Below the pieces are notes generated by a model, which was not told where the DNA came from, searched no databases, and worked only from the letters and a program-made list of their open reading frames with translations. Below are positions 38,332-46,636 of a DNA stretch of 64,000 nucleotides, one piece after another. The stretch's first letter is position 1. Each line of letters begins with the position of its first letter. A program made the translations under genes and the position numbers. Source of the DNA: Streptomyces sp. HUAS MG91 (GTDB taxonomy: Bacteria > Actinomycetota > Actinomycetes > Streptomycetales > Streptomycetaceae); assembly GCF_040529335.1 (NCBI RefSeq), contig NZ_CP159534.1, forward strand, positions 5,456,001 to 5,520,000, written 5' to 3'.

Positions 38332-38496
38332 CGGGTAGCCGACCGGTCAAGTCCCGGCACAGATGATCCCGGACGTAGCCCAGTGGCTACCAAATAGACA
38401 GGTACGCCGGGTACCGTGGACCGGTCCCCTGCCGGACCCTGCCGAAGACCTGCTACTGAAGACCGCCGCGGGCCGAGGACACGCTAGGAGTGCAAG

Positions 38497-38973
38497 GTGT
38501 TCAACGACATTGGCCTACCGGAGGTCATAGCGCTTGTTGTGCTGGCCGTGCTCATTTTCGGCCCCGACAAGCTGCCGCAGGTCATTCAGGATGTCGCGCG
38601 CACCATCCGTAAGATCCGTGAGTTCTCGGACAGCGCCAAGCAGGACATCCGCAATGAACTGGGTCCGGAGTTCAAGGACTTCGAATTCGAGGACCTGAAC
38701 CCCAAGACGTTCATCCGCAAGCAGCTGGACAGCGATGAACTGGGGCTCAAGGAGATTCGCAACGGCTTCGACCTGAAAAAGGAAATGGCCGAGGTCGGCG
38801 ACGCCGTCCAGACGGTCGGTGACGTGCGCGACGACGCCTCGTCCTCCTCCACAGGGGCCTCGGCCGGCGGCCGGATCAGCATGACCAAGGGTCCTGACCT
38901 GGAGAAGCGCCCCGAGTCGACGGAGCAGCCGGCGAAGCCGACGCCGCCGCCCTTCGACAGCGACGCGACCTGA
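38497..38973 (+). CDS. tatB: Sec-independent protein translocase subunit TatB
   Basis: 158 aa from GTG 38497. The N-terminal helix LPEVIALVVLAVLIFGPDKLP with the FGP hinge is diagnostic for TatA/B, and the following long amphipathic helix (QVIQDVARTIRKIREFSDSAKQ) plus a 75-residue polar tail place it with TatB. TatB receives folded twin-arginine precursors with TatC. It lies downstream of htrA, as in M. tuberculosis (Rv1224). tatA and tatC are not in the window. Confidence 0.94.
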   Translation: MFNDIGLPEVIALVVLAVLIFGPDKLPQVIQDVARTIRKIREFSDSAKQDIRNELGPEFKDFEFEDLNPKTFIRKQLDSDELGLKEIRNGFDLKKEMAEVGDAVQTVGDVRDDASSSSTGASAGGRISMTKGPDLEKRPESTEQPAKPTPPPFDSDAT

Positions 38974-39107
38974 ACCACACCTCTCGAAACCGGGCCCCGT
39001 GGACCCGGTGTGGCATCCTGCCTTGTTGTTGCGCGGACCGGACGTGAGAACGCCCGAGGGGGGCGGGCCGCTGCGGTCCGTACGAGAGCGAGGAGGCGGC
39101 CGGGTAC

Positions 39108-39764
39108 ATGGAGACGACGAGTCGGGTGGGCGCGCAGGCGCCGGCCACCGAGGGGGCCGGTCAGGTCCCCGGGGCCCGGCGTACGGTCGACGGATACCTG
39201 CTGGCGTCCTTCCCGTGGTACGGCCTCGACGAGGCCTTCACGGGACCGCGTTGGCTGATGCAGGTCGGCACCACGGCGGACGGGTCCGTCGAGCACGGTT
39301 CGATCGGGCACGGTGACGAGCCCTCCGTACGGAGCGAAGGCACGGCGGACACCGAGCGGTTCGCGGTCGTGGTGACCGTCGCCGCCAATCCGGTACGGCG
39401 CAGCGCCGACGGCACGGGTGTGCTGGAGGCGACGTCCGTCTCCTCGGCGGCCTGGCTCGCCGGGGTGGGGCTGCTGTCGTACACCTGGCCCGGGCAGATG
39501 GACCACACGCTCCGGGACGACTGGCTGGAGCAGCAGACCGAGACGGCGTGGGTCCTCGCGGACGATCTCCGGTCGTCGGACTGGGCCGTGCTGTCGTTGC
39601 CGGTCGACGGGGTGCCGACCGAGTTCCACTACCGGGAGTCCGAGTACGGCTGGGTTCTTGCCGGGTCGACGCAGGCCGGGGTTCATCTCGGGGCCTACGG
39701 TCGCGGCATGAGCGCCTACGGTCTGGGGTTCTCCGTGGTGAAGGACATCGCCGAGTACGCATAG
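39108..39764 (+). CDS. Conserved hypothetical protein (218 aa)
   Basis: ATG at 39108 with GAGGAGG upstream (39089-39095, somewhat far). No signal peptide or membrane segment is visible. The sequence is a mixed alpha/beta protein with Trp-rich segments (SSAAWLAGVGLLSYTWPGQMDHTL, SSDWAVLSLPVDGVPTEFHYRESEYGWVLAG). I do not recognise a family; such proteins occur at this position between tatB and mrp in Streptomyces, from memory. It converges on mrp across a 21-bp perfect hairpin. Confidence 0.78.
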   Translation: METTSRVGAQAPATEGAGQVPGARRTVDGYLLASFPWYGLDEAFTGPRWLMQVGTTADGSVEHGSIGHGDEPSVRSEGTADTERFAVVVTVAANPVRRSADGTGVLEATSVSSAAWLAGVGLLSYTWPGQMDHTLRDDWLEQQTETAWVLADDLRSSDWAVLSLPVDGVPTEFHYRESEYGWVLAGSTQAGVHLGAYGRGMSAYGLGFSVVKDIAEYA

Positions 39765-39767
39765 CCC

Positions 39768-39825
39768 GTCGACCGTGCGCGCCCCTGAGCGAGCGGAACT
39801 CGTTTCAGGGGCGCGCACGGTCGAC
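39768..39825. terminator. 21-bp perfect bidirectional terminator
   Basis: Arms 39768-39788 and 39805-39825 are perfectly complementary over 21 bp with a 16-nt loop, the longest perfect hairpin in the window outside the MITE. It fills the 70-bp gap between convergent genes. Confidence 0.9.
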
Positions 39826-39834
39826 GGCGTGGCC

Positions 39835-40968
39835 TCAGAACTTGTTGCGCGGGGTGATCCCGAGCGACATGCCGGACAGGCCGCGCTGACGGCCCCCCAG
39901 CTGATCCGCGATGCCGCGCAGCGCCGCGCCGGCGGGCGAGTCGGGGTCGGACAGGACGACGGGCTTGCCCTCGTCCCCGCCCTCGCGCAGCCGCACGTCG
40001 ATCGGGATGGACCCGAGCACCGGCACCTCGGCACCCGTCGTCCGCGTCAGCCCCTCGGCGACCAGCTTGCCGCCCCCGGTGCCGAAGACGTCGACCATCT
40101 CGCCGCAGTGCGGGCACGGCAGCCCGGACATGTTCTCCACCACGCCGACGATCTTCTGGTGCGTCTGCACCGCGATCGACCCGGCCCGCTCGGCGACCTC
40201 GGCGGCGGCCTGCTGAGGCGTCGTCACGACGAGGATCTCGGCGTTCGGGACCAGCTGCGCCACGGAGATCGCGATGTCCCCCGTCCCCGGCGGCAGGTCG
40301 AGCAGCAGGACGTCGAGGTCGCCCCAGAAGACATCGGCGAGGAACTGCTGCAGCGCGCGGTGCAGCATCGGCCCGCGCCACACCACCGGCGCGTTGCCCG
40401 GCGTGAACATGCCGATGGAGATGACCTTCACCCCGTGCGCGGACGGCGGCATGATCATGTTCTCGACCTGGGTGGGCTTGCCGTCGGCACCCAGCATGCG
40501 GGGCACGGAGTGGCCGTAGATGTCGGCGTCGACGACACCGACCTTCAGACCGTCGGCGGCCATCGCGGCGGCGAGGTTCACGGTCACGGAGGACTTGCCG
40601 ACGCCGCCCTTGCCGGAGGCGACCGCGTAGACACGGGTCAGCGAGCCGGGCTTGGCGAACGGGACCTCGCGCTCGGCGGTGCCGCCGCGCAGCGCCGCGG
40701 CCAGCTCCTTGCGCTGCTCGTCGCTCATCACGTCGAGGGTGACCTGGACATCGGTCACGCCCTCGACGCGGGCGACGGCCTCCCGCACGTTCGTCTCGAT
40801 GGTCGAGCGCATCGGGCAGCCCGAGACGGTCAGGTACACGGTGACCGCGACGACTCCGTCCGCACCGATGTCCACCGATTTGACCATCCCCAGCTCGGTG
40901 ATGGGTCGCTGGATCTCGGGGTCGTTCACTGTCGCGAGTGCCTCGCGCACCGCGTCTTCCGTAGCCAT
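39835..40968 (-). CDS. mrp: Mrp/ApbC/NBP35-family iron-sulfur carrier ATPase
   Basis: 377 aa. The N-terminal MIP18/DUF59 domain (about 1-85, with the conserved SGCPM Cys) precedes a deviant-Walker P-loop GKGGVGKSS near residue 118, DADIYGHS, and the CPHCGE motif whose CxxC binds the bridging Fe-S cluster. These ATPases assemble or deliver Fe-S clusters. The ATG at 40968 lacks a clear SD. Corresponds to Rv1229c. Confidence 0.93.
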   Translation of the reverse strand: MATEDAVREALATVNDPEIQRPITELGMVKSVDIGADGVVAVTVYLTVSGCPMRSTIETNVREAVARVEGVTDVQVTLDVMSDEQRKELAAALRGGTAEREVPFAKPGSLTRVYAVASGKGGVGKSSVTVNLAAAMAADGLKVGVVDADIYGHSVPRMLGADGKPTQVENMIMPPSAHGVKVISIGMFTPGNAPVVWRGPMLHRALQQFLADVFWGDLDVLLLDLPPGTGDIAISVAQLVPNAEILVVTTPQQAAAEVAERAGSIAVQTHQKIVGVVENMSGLPCPHCGEMVDVFGTGGGKLVAEGLTRTTGAEVPVLGSIPIDVRLREGGDEGKPVVLSDPDSPAGAALRGIADQLGGRQRGLSGMSLGITPRNKF

Positions 40969-41012
40969 ACGACCGATAGTACGGCGCGGTAACCGGGGCG
41001 CGGAAAGCCCCG

Positions 41013-41588
41013 TCAGCGGTCGTCTACGTCACGTGCCCGTTCCCGCCCGGGCGGGAATACGCCGTCCTCGGGGACGGACCGCCGCTGCTCCTCCAGCTCC
41101 TTCAGCAGGTCCTGCAGCTCGGAGCGGATCCAGTCGCGGGTCGCGACCTCGCCGAGGCCGATCCGCAGGGCGGCGACCTCCCGGCTCAGGTACTCGGTGT
41201 CGGCGATCGACCGCTCGTTCTGCTTGCGGTCCTGCTCCAGGTTGACCCGGTCGCGGTCGTCCTGACGGTTCTGCGCGAGCAGGATCAGCGGAGCGGCGTA
41301 GGACGCCTGGAGCGACAGCATCAGCGTCAGGAAGATGAACGGGTACTGGTCGAAGCGCAGATCCTCCGGCGCGGTGATGTTCCAGATCACCCACGCGATG
41401 ATGATCACCGTCATCCAGACGATGAACCGCCCCGTCCCCAGGAACCGGGCGATGCGCTCCGACAGCCGTCCGAAGGCCTCGGGGTCGTACTCGGGCAGCA
41501 GCCTGCGGCGCGGGGCGCGCGGCTGGTCGAGGCGGATGCGGGGGCGGCGCGACGCCTCTTCGCGCCGGGACGTTTCCTCAGTCGCCAT
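41013..41588 (-). CDS. DUF1003 membrane protein
   Basis: 191 aa. Two transmembrane helices (FIVWMTVIIIAWVIWNI; FIFLTLMLSLQASYAAPLILLA) joined by a short loop, the sequence QNRQDDRDR after helix 2, and a C-terminal coiled coil are hallmarks of DUF1003. No biochemical function is known. Its start overlaps the end of the MgtE-N/CBS gene by 11 bp, so the two proteins are probably translated together, as the same pair is in mycobacteria (about Rv1231c-Rv1232c). Confidence 0.9.
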   Translation of the reverse strand: MATEETSRREEASRRPRIRLDQPRAPRRRLLPEYDPEAFGRLSERIARFLGTGRFIVWMTVIIIAWVIWNITAPEDLRFDQYPFIFLTLMLSLQASYAAPLILLAQNRQDDRDRVNLEQDRKQNERSIADTEYLSREVAALRIGLGEVATRDWIRSELQDLLKELEEQRRSVPEDGVFPPGRERARDVDDR

Positions 41589-42852
41589 GGTTCACGTCCC
41601 CCGCGAGATGGAACTCCTGCTCGCGCCAGTCGTCGGGGAGCATGTGGTCCAGGACGTCGTCGACGGTGACGGCGCCGAGCAGCGACCCGCTCTCGTCGAC
41701 GACGGGCGCGGCCACCATGTCGTACGTGGCGAAGAACCCGGCGATCTCCGGCAGCAGGGCGGACGGCGACAGGGCCTGGAGGTCGTCGTCCAGGATCGAG
41801 CTGACCATCGTGTACGGCGGATCGCGCAGCAGCCGCTGGAAGTGGATCGTGCCCAGGTACTTGCCGGTCGGCGTCTCGTCCGGCGGGCGGCAGACGTAGA
41901 CCTGCGCGGCGAGCGCGGGGGAGAGGTCGGGGTTGCGGACGCGGGCCAGCGCGTCGGCGACGGTCGCGTCCGGGCGCAGCACGATCGGTTCCGTCGTCAT
42001 CAGGCCGCCCGCGGTCCTGTCCTCGTACGCCATCAGGCGCCGCACATCGGCCGCCTCGCCGGGCTGCATCAGGGTGAGCAGCCGTTCCTTGTCGTCCTCG
42101 GGCAGCTCGCCGAGCAGGTCGGCCGCGTCGTCCGGGTCCATCTCCTCCAGGACGTCGGCGGCCCGCTCCTCCTTCAGCTTGCCGAGGATCTCGATCTGGT
42201 CGTCCTCGGGGAGTTCTTCGAGGACGTCGGCGAGCCGTTCGTTGGTGAGCGCCGCGGCGACCTCGGCCCGGCGCTTGGGGGAGAGGTGGTGCAGCACGTT
42301 CGCCAGGTCGGCGGGGCGCAGCTGCTCGAAGGTCGCCAGCAGGTTCTCGGCGCCCTGCCCGTGCTCCTCCAGGGAGAAGCCGTCGACGGCCGACCAGTCC
42401 ACGGTCAGCGCCTCGCCCTTGCGCCGGAAGGTGCCGCCCTTGCCCTTGCGGACGAAGACCCGGTCGATCTCCCAGTCCCGGCGGGCCGGCAACTGCTGCA
42501 CGGAGACGTCGAGGACGGTGACCTCCTCACCGGACTCCACCAGCCGGACCCGTCGGTCCAGCATCTCGCCGAGGACCAGCCGCTCGGTGGGCCGCTGCTC
42601 GAAGCGCCGGACGTTGAGGACGCCGGTGGTGATGACCTGGCCCGACTCGATGCCGGTGACGCGGGTCATGGGCAGGAAGATGCGCCGCCGCGTGGACAGT
42701 TCGACGACGAGGCCGAGCACCCGGGGCGGCCGCCGCCCCACCCGCAGCATCGCCACGACATCGCGGACCCGGCCGACCTGGTCCCCGTTCGGGTCGAAGA
42801 CGGCGATGCCCGCGAGATGCGAGACGAAGATCCGGGGAGCGCCACCCGCCAT
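41578..42852 (-). CDS. MgtE N-terminal / CBS domain protein without membrane part
   Basis: 424 aa; ATG at 42852 after GAGGAGGGA. The first 150 residues contain a PRC-barrel-like domain (SHLAGIAVFDPNGDQVGRVRDVV). The middle has the MgtE N-domain Leu/Glu repeats (LLATFEQLRPADLANVLHHLSP, ADVLEELPEDDQ, ADVLEEMDPDDAADLLGELPED), and the C-terminus has two CBS domains. The MgtE membrane channel is missing, so it is not itself a Mg2+ channel but a cytosolic sensor-like protein. corA lies 1.5 kb away, and DUF1003 is coupled downstream. Confidence 0.9.
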   Translation of the reverse strand: MAGGAPRIFVSHLAGIAVFDPNGDQVGRVRDVVAMLRVGRRPPRVLGLVVELSTRRRIFLPMTRVTGIESGQVITTGVLNVRRFEQRPTERLVLGEMLDRRVRLVESGEEVTVLDVSVQQLPARRDWEIDRVFVRKGKGGTFRRKGEALTVDWSAVDGFSLEEHGQGAENLLATFEQLRPADLANVLHHLSPKRRAEVAAALTNERLADVLEELPEDDQIEILGKLKEERAADVLEEMDPDDAADLLGELPEDDKERLLTLMQPGEAADVRRLMAYEDRTAGGLMTTEPIVLRPDATVADALARVRNPDLSPALAAQVYVCRPPDETPTGKYLGTIHFQRLLRDPPYTMVSSILDDDLQALSPSALLPEIAGFFATYDMVAAPVVDESGSLLGAVTVDDVLDHMLPDDWREQEFHLAGDVNHGD

Positions 42853-43029
42853 GTCCGCCCGTCCCTCCTCGTCGCGTACGTGATCAATCCGTGGTTCAGG
42901 CTAGCCGGTACCAGTCGAACACGCCTTTGCGCGTCCGCCCGCCCGGACCCGCACGGGCATCGGCAGACACCACGGGTACGCTGCCGTACTGCCGACGAGC
43001 CCCTTTCCGTACGAGAGGTAGTACCGCCC

Positions 43030-43782
43030 GTGACCGCTTCCCCCCTGGCCCGCCGAACCCGCAGGACGCTCATGGTCGGCGTGCTGTGCACGGGGCTCGC
43101 GGCCGGGCTCGCGGCCTGCGGTGACGATCCCGACGCGGGCACGAACGGGGTCGGCAAACTGGAGCCGGACACGATCCAGTCCCGCACCGTCAAGGCCGCG
43201 CGGAGCGCCGACGCCGTCCGGCTGGCCGGCACCGTCGTCAGCGGCGGCAAGACGTACAAGCTCGACATGCGGCTGAAGGACGAGGGCGGCACCGGGTCGG
43301 TGACGACGGGCGGCAGCACGTTCCAGCTGCTCCGGGTCGACGAACACCTGTTCCTCAAGGCGGACGCCGACTTCTGGTCGCACTCCGACGACCACGCCGA
43401 GGGAGAGCGGAGCGACGGTGCCGCCGGCGACAAGCTCGACGGCAAGTACGTCAAGGTGCCGACCGGCGATCCCTCGTACAAGCGACTGAGCACCTTCACC
43501 GACAAGGATGTACTGCTCGACGGGCTGCTCACCCTGCACGGCACCCTCGCCAAGGGCGACCGCGGCACCTCCGGAGGGGTCCGCACGATCGCGCTCACCG
43601 GCGACGAGGGCTCCGGCGGCACGCTCGACGTGTCCCTGGAGGGCACGGCGTATCCGATGCGGCTGGAGCGGGCCGGTGGCGCCGGGACTCTGCAACTCAC
43701 CGAGTGGGGACACGACTTCGCACTGGACGAGCCGACGTCGGACGACACCGTCGACTACGGCCGCCAGCTCCCGGACTCCTGA
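43030..43782 (+). CDS. Lipoprotein, LppX/LprG-like fold probable
   Basis: 250 aa from GTG 43030 (GAGAGG upstream). The signal peptide carries RRTRR and ends in the lipobox LAAC with Cys at about residue 31, so it is surface-anchored. The mature part is beta-rich (KTYKLDMRLKDEGGTGSV, FQLLRVDEHLFLKADADFW), the pattern of LppX_LprAFG-type lipid-carrying lipoproteins, but the match is by eye only. It is divergent from the MgtE-N/CBS gene. Confidence 0.82.
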   Translation: MTASPLARRTRRTLMVGVLCTGLAAGLAACGDDPDAGTNGVGKLEPDTIQSRTVKAARSADAVRLAGTVVSGGKTYKLDMRLKDEGGTGSVTTGGSTFQLLRVDEHLFLKADADFWSHSDDHAEGERSDGAAGDKLDGKYVKVPTGDPSYKRLSTFTDKDVLLDGLLTLHGTLAKGDRGTSGGVRTIALTGDEGSGGTLDVSLEGTAYPMRLERAGGAGTLQLTEWGHDFALDEPTSDDTVDYGRQLPDS

Positions 43783-43805
43783 GCCCCGCTCGTCCAGGGG
43801 AGTCT

Positions 43806-43821
43806 GCGCGGGGAACCGCGC
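43806..43821. terminator. Short GC hairpin between convergent genes
   Basis: 6-bp stem with a GGAA loop (GCGCGG/CCGCGC), inside a degenerate copy of the dispersed Streptomyces intergenic motif, between convergent genes at 43782 and 43849. Confidence 0.45.
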
Positions 43822-43848
43822 GACCAGCCCCCATCGGCCGGCAGGCCG

Positions 43849-44370
43849 TCAGCGGCGCTTGGCGCCACGCCGCCCGAGGAGCCGGGGAAGCCCGGCCGGA
43901 ACCGCATCCCGGGTGATGGCGGAGGTCGGCACCGGCGCGGCGGCCAACGACCCCGCGGACGCCGGAATCGGTCCCTCACCGGCGACCGGCTCCAGCCGCA
44001 GCACCCGGCACTCGCGCGCCCAGCGCCCGGTCATCGTCTCCGCGTCCGGCGCGTTGAGCCGCTTGCCCTTCAGCTCGCCGACGGCCGCCTCCCACTCCGG
44101 CGTGCCGGGCGCCAGCTCCACGGTCGTCGCCCGCCAGCCGACCAGCCGGCCGCCCTTGTCCTTGCTGCGCACGGTGACCACGGCGGTGCCGCCGTCGACG
44201 AGACCGGGCAGCGGCTGCTCGCCGGGCCCGTCGCCGACCACATGGGCGGCACCCTCGTGCCACACGTGCCACAGGGCCCGCTCGGCGTCGGTGCCCCGCA
44301 CCCAGATGAGCCCGGACTTCTTGGTGGCCTCCTCGACGAGGGCGGCGTCGAGCAGTTCGGCAGTCGTCAT
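43849..44370 (-). CDS. Conserved hypothetical protein (173 aa)
   Basis: No signal or membrane segment. The N-terminal 110 residues (ATKKSGLIWVRGTDAERALWHVWHEG, VVTVRSKDKGGRLVGWRATTVEL) are beta-rich and suggest a small split-barrel such as flavin/F420-binding proteins, though no clear motif is present. The C-terminus is basic and Pro-rich (PRLLGRRGAKRR). It is 13 bp downstream of no gene but directly follows corA in the opposite direction of travel (corA ends at 44384), so both may be one transcript with corA first. Function unknown. Confidence 0.75.
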   Translation of the reverse strand: MTTAELLDAALVEEATKKSGLIWVRGTDAERALWHVWHEGAAHVVGDGPGEQPLPGLVDGGTAVVTVRSKDKGGRLVGWRATTVELAPGTPEWEAAVGELKGKRLNAPDAETMTGRWARECRVLRLEPVAGEGPIPASAGSLAAAPVPTSAITRDAVPAGLPRLLGRRGAKRR

Positions 44371-44383
44371 GCGGTCAGCGTAG

Positions 44384-45517
44384 CTACAGCCAGCCGTTGC
44401 GCTTGAGGGTGCGGTGGATGGTGAAGCACGCGACGACGGTGACGGCGAGCACCAGCGGGTAGCCGAACCGCCAGTGCAGTTCGGGCATGTGGTCGAAGTT
44501 CATGCCGTAGACCCCGCAGACCATGGTCGGGACGGCGACGATGGCCGCCCACGAGGTGATCTTGCGCATGTCCTCGTTCTGCGCGACGGACGCCTGCGCC
44601 AGATTGGCCTGGAGGATCGAGTTGAGGAGTTCGTCGAAGCCGATGACCTGCTCCTGGACGCGCTCCAGGTGGTCGGCGACGTCACGGAAGTACTTCTGGA
44701 TGTCGGGGTCGATCAGCCGCATCGGCCGCTCGCTCAGCAGTTGCAGCGGCCGGCGCAGCGGGGCGACGGCCCGCTTGAACTCCAGCACCTCGCGCTTGAG
44801 CTGGTAGATCCGGCCGGCGTCGGTGCCGCGCGGGCCGCCCTTGCCGGTCTGCGAGAAGACGTCGGTCTCGACCTCGTCGATGTCGTCCTGCATCGCGTCG
44901 GCCACCGCCAGATAGCCGTCGACGACGTGGTCGGAGATGGCGTGCAGCACCGCGCTCGGCCCCTTGGCGAGCAGCTCCGGCTCGGCCTGGAGGCGGCGGC
45001 GCAGCGCGCGCAGCGAGCCCTGTCCGCCGTGCCGCACGGTGATGAAGAAGTCGCGGCCGAGGAAGCACATGACCTCGCCGGTCTCCACGACCTCGCTGGT
45101 GTCGGTCAGTTCGGCGTGCTCGACGTAGTGGATGGTCTTGAACACGGCGAAGAGCGTGTCGTCGTACGGCTCCAGCTTGGGCCGCTGGTGGGCGTGGACC
45201 GCGTCCTCGACGGCGAGCGGGTGCAGCCCGAACTCGGCGGCGATACCGGCGAACTCCTTCTCGGTCGGCTCGTGCAGACCGATCCAGGCGAAGCCGCCGT
45301 CCCGGCGCACCTGGAGGCGCGCCTCGCGCGGCGTCAGGCAGTCGTCGCCGCTCTCCACGCGGGCCCCGTCGCGGTAGACGGCACAGTCCACGACGGCCGA
45401 GCAGGCGGACGGGTCACGGGTGGGGTCGTACGAGGAGCGCGCCTCGTTCTCGTACGGGGCCACGCTCTTGCGCAGCGAGGGGCGGACGGCGGCACGCAGG
45501 TCGCGCATCATCGACAT
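44384..45517 (-). CDS. corA: CorA-family magnesium/cobalt transporter
   Basis: 377 aa from ATG 45517, supported by AAGGAG 7 nt upstream; the frame is open to 45640 but without an RBS. The long cytoplasmic N-terminal domain is followed by two C-terminal helices, and the signature YGMNF at the end of the first helix (VPTMVCGVYGMNF) is intact. It ends RTLKRNGWL, a typical basic CorA tail. It forms pentameric Mg2+ channels. M. tuberculosis corA (Rv1239c) closes the same syntenic block. Confidence 0.94.
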   Translation of the reverse strand: MSMMRDLRAAVRPSLRKSVAPYENEARSSYDPTRDPSACSAVVDCAVYRDGARVESGDDCLTPREARLQVRRDGGFAWIGLHEPTEKEFAGIAAEFGLHPLAVEDAVHAHQRPKLEPYDDTLFAVFKTIHYVEHAELTDTSEVVETGEVMCFLGRDFFITVRHGGQGSLRALRRRLQAEPELLAKGPSAVLHAISDHVVDGYLAVADAMQDDIDEVETDVFSQTGKGGPRGTDAGRIYQLKREVLEFKRAVAPLRRPLQLLSERPMRLIDPDIQKYFRDVADHLERVQEQVIGFDELLNSILQANLAQASVAQNEDMRKITSWAAIVAVPTMVCGVYGMNFDHMPELHWRFGYPLVLAVTVVACFTIHRTLKRNGWL

Positions 45518-46029
45518 GGGCAGGCTCCTTCGCGGGCGGGAGCCGCGCAGGGCACTCGGGAGATCGGAACTGCCCGGAATGAGGACGTCCTGGCCAACCG
45601 GAAACCGGGACATGCTGCACGTCCACAAAGCGGGGAGCACCGCACCGACGCCGGGCGGCTCCGCAGACTGATTCAGATCAGGAAGATCGGAAAGATCAGG
45701 TGGAAACGAAGTGCTCTTCCGGCATACGCGGACAGCCCGGGACCTCAGGAAGCCGACGGAACGCCGGCGACTGCTGACTGCGGTGTGGATGCGGGCCTAG
45801 CGGCCGGAAGAACGGGTGGTACTGCACGGTCGACTTCGATCCATGACAGCCCCACCTCCTCCGGCCGGTCCCCCGTGAGGGACGATCAGTGGGTCGGGTC
45901 TTCGAGGGCTCTTGAGGGCTCTCGGCGGGGACGCTCAGCGTTCCGTCCCGACCAGCGGCCAAGACTATCAGCCGACTGAAGACCCGGGGCTCGTCTTTAC
46001 CCGTTCCATGCGAGTTCTATGCTCGCGGG
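45518..46029. promoter_or_regulatory. 512-bp spacer upstream of corA
   Basis: Divergent region between corA and the SUFU-domain gene. It holds tandem short repeats (A)GATC(A/G)G(G/A)AA at about 45674-45698, a direct repeat GAGGGCTC at 45904-45911 and 45914-45921, and a small hairpin GGGACG/CGTCCC (45928-45933 / 45944-45949). I looked for an M-box Mg2+ riboswitch on the corA side and did not see its core. An 88-codon frame on the minus strand (45696-45962) lacks coding character. Confidence 0.4.
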
Positions 46030-46620
46030 ATGGGAGAAGTTCTTGAGCTTGTAGAGGCCAGGCTGCACACCGCTCTGGGCGAGCCGGACGCGCGCGCCGC
46101 GGTCACGTTCCTCGGCACCGACCGCATCGAGGTGCTGCGCTTCACGGACCGTGCTCAGAACGTCGTCCGGTACGCGACGCTCGGCATGTCGGCGGCGCCG
46201 ATGGCCGACCCCACGGCGGCCCTCGTGGACCCGGTCGAGGGCCCGCGCGCGGAGCTGGTCCTCACCGTCCGCGCCGGCCTCGCCGAGACCGACAAGGTGC
46301 TCCGCCCGCTCGCGGTGCTCGCCGCCTCGCCGCAGGTGGAGGGCGTGATCGTGGCGCCGGGCGCGTCGCTGGACGTGGGGGAGCCGCTGTGGCCGGGCGC
46401 GCCGTTCACCTCGGTGCTCGTCGCGGAGTCGGGCGGGCTGGTGGAGGACCTCGAACTGGACCCGCCGATGGACCCCGTACGGTTCCTGCCGCTGCTGCCC
46501 ATGACGCAGAACGAGGCGGCGTGGAAGCGGGTGCACGGGGCGGCCGAGCTCCAGGAGAAGTGGCTGAACAGCGGAACGGACCTGCGCGATCCGCTGCGCA
46601 GGTCCGTCCCTCTCGACTGA
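46030..46620 (+). CDS. Suppressor-of-fused (SUFU) domain protein
   Basis: 196 aa, ATG at 46030. The layout (FLGTDRIEVLRFTDRAQNVVRYATLGMS; RAELVLTVRAG; FTSVLVAESGGLVEDLEL; VRFLPLLPMTQNEAAWKRVHGAAELQEKW) is the bacterial SUFU-like domain, often found as immunity or stand-alone proteins of unknown role. No toxin gene is adjacent, so it is probably a housekeeping paralogue. Confidence 0.87.
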   Translation: MGEVLELVEARLHTALGEPDARAAVTFLGTDRIEVLRFTDRAQNVVRYATLGMSAAPMADPTAALVDPVEGPRAELVLTVRAGLAETDKVLRPLAVLAASPQVEGVIVAPGASLDVGEPLWPGAPFTSVLVAESGGLVEDLELDPPMDPVRFLPLLPMTQNEAAWKRVHGAAELQEKWLNSGTDLRDPLRRSVPLD

Positions 46621-46636
46621 GGATCCCTCCGGGGGC

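Noticed and set aside
45696..45962. 88-codon minus-strand frame in the corA upstream spacer
   Set aside because: Residue composition is Pro/Arg/His-rich without domain or RBS, and it looks like a random open frame in GC-rich spacer.
45518..46029. Possible M-box Mg2+ riboswitch in front of corA
   Set aside because: I compared the leftward strand with the M-box core (GUUAGGUGAGGCUCC) and did not find it.
46030..46620. SUFU-domain gene as immunity protein of a polymorphic toxin system
   Set aside because: No toxin, secretion or RHS-type gene is adjacent.
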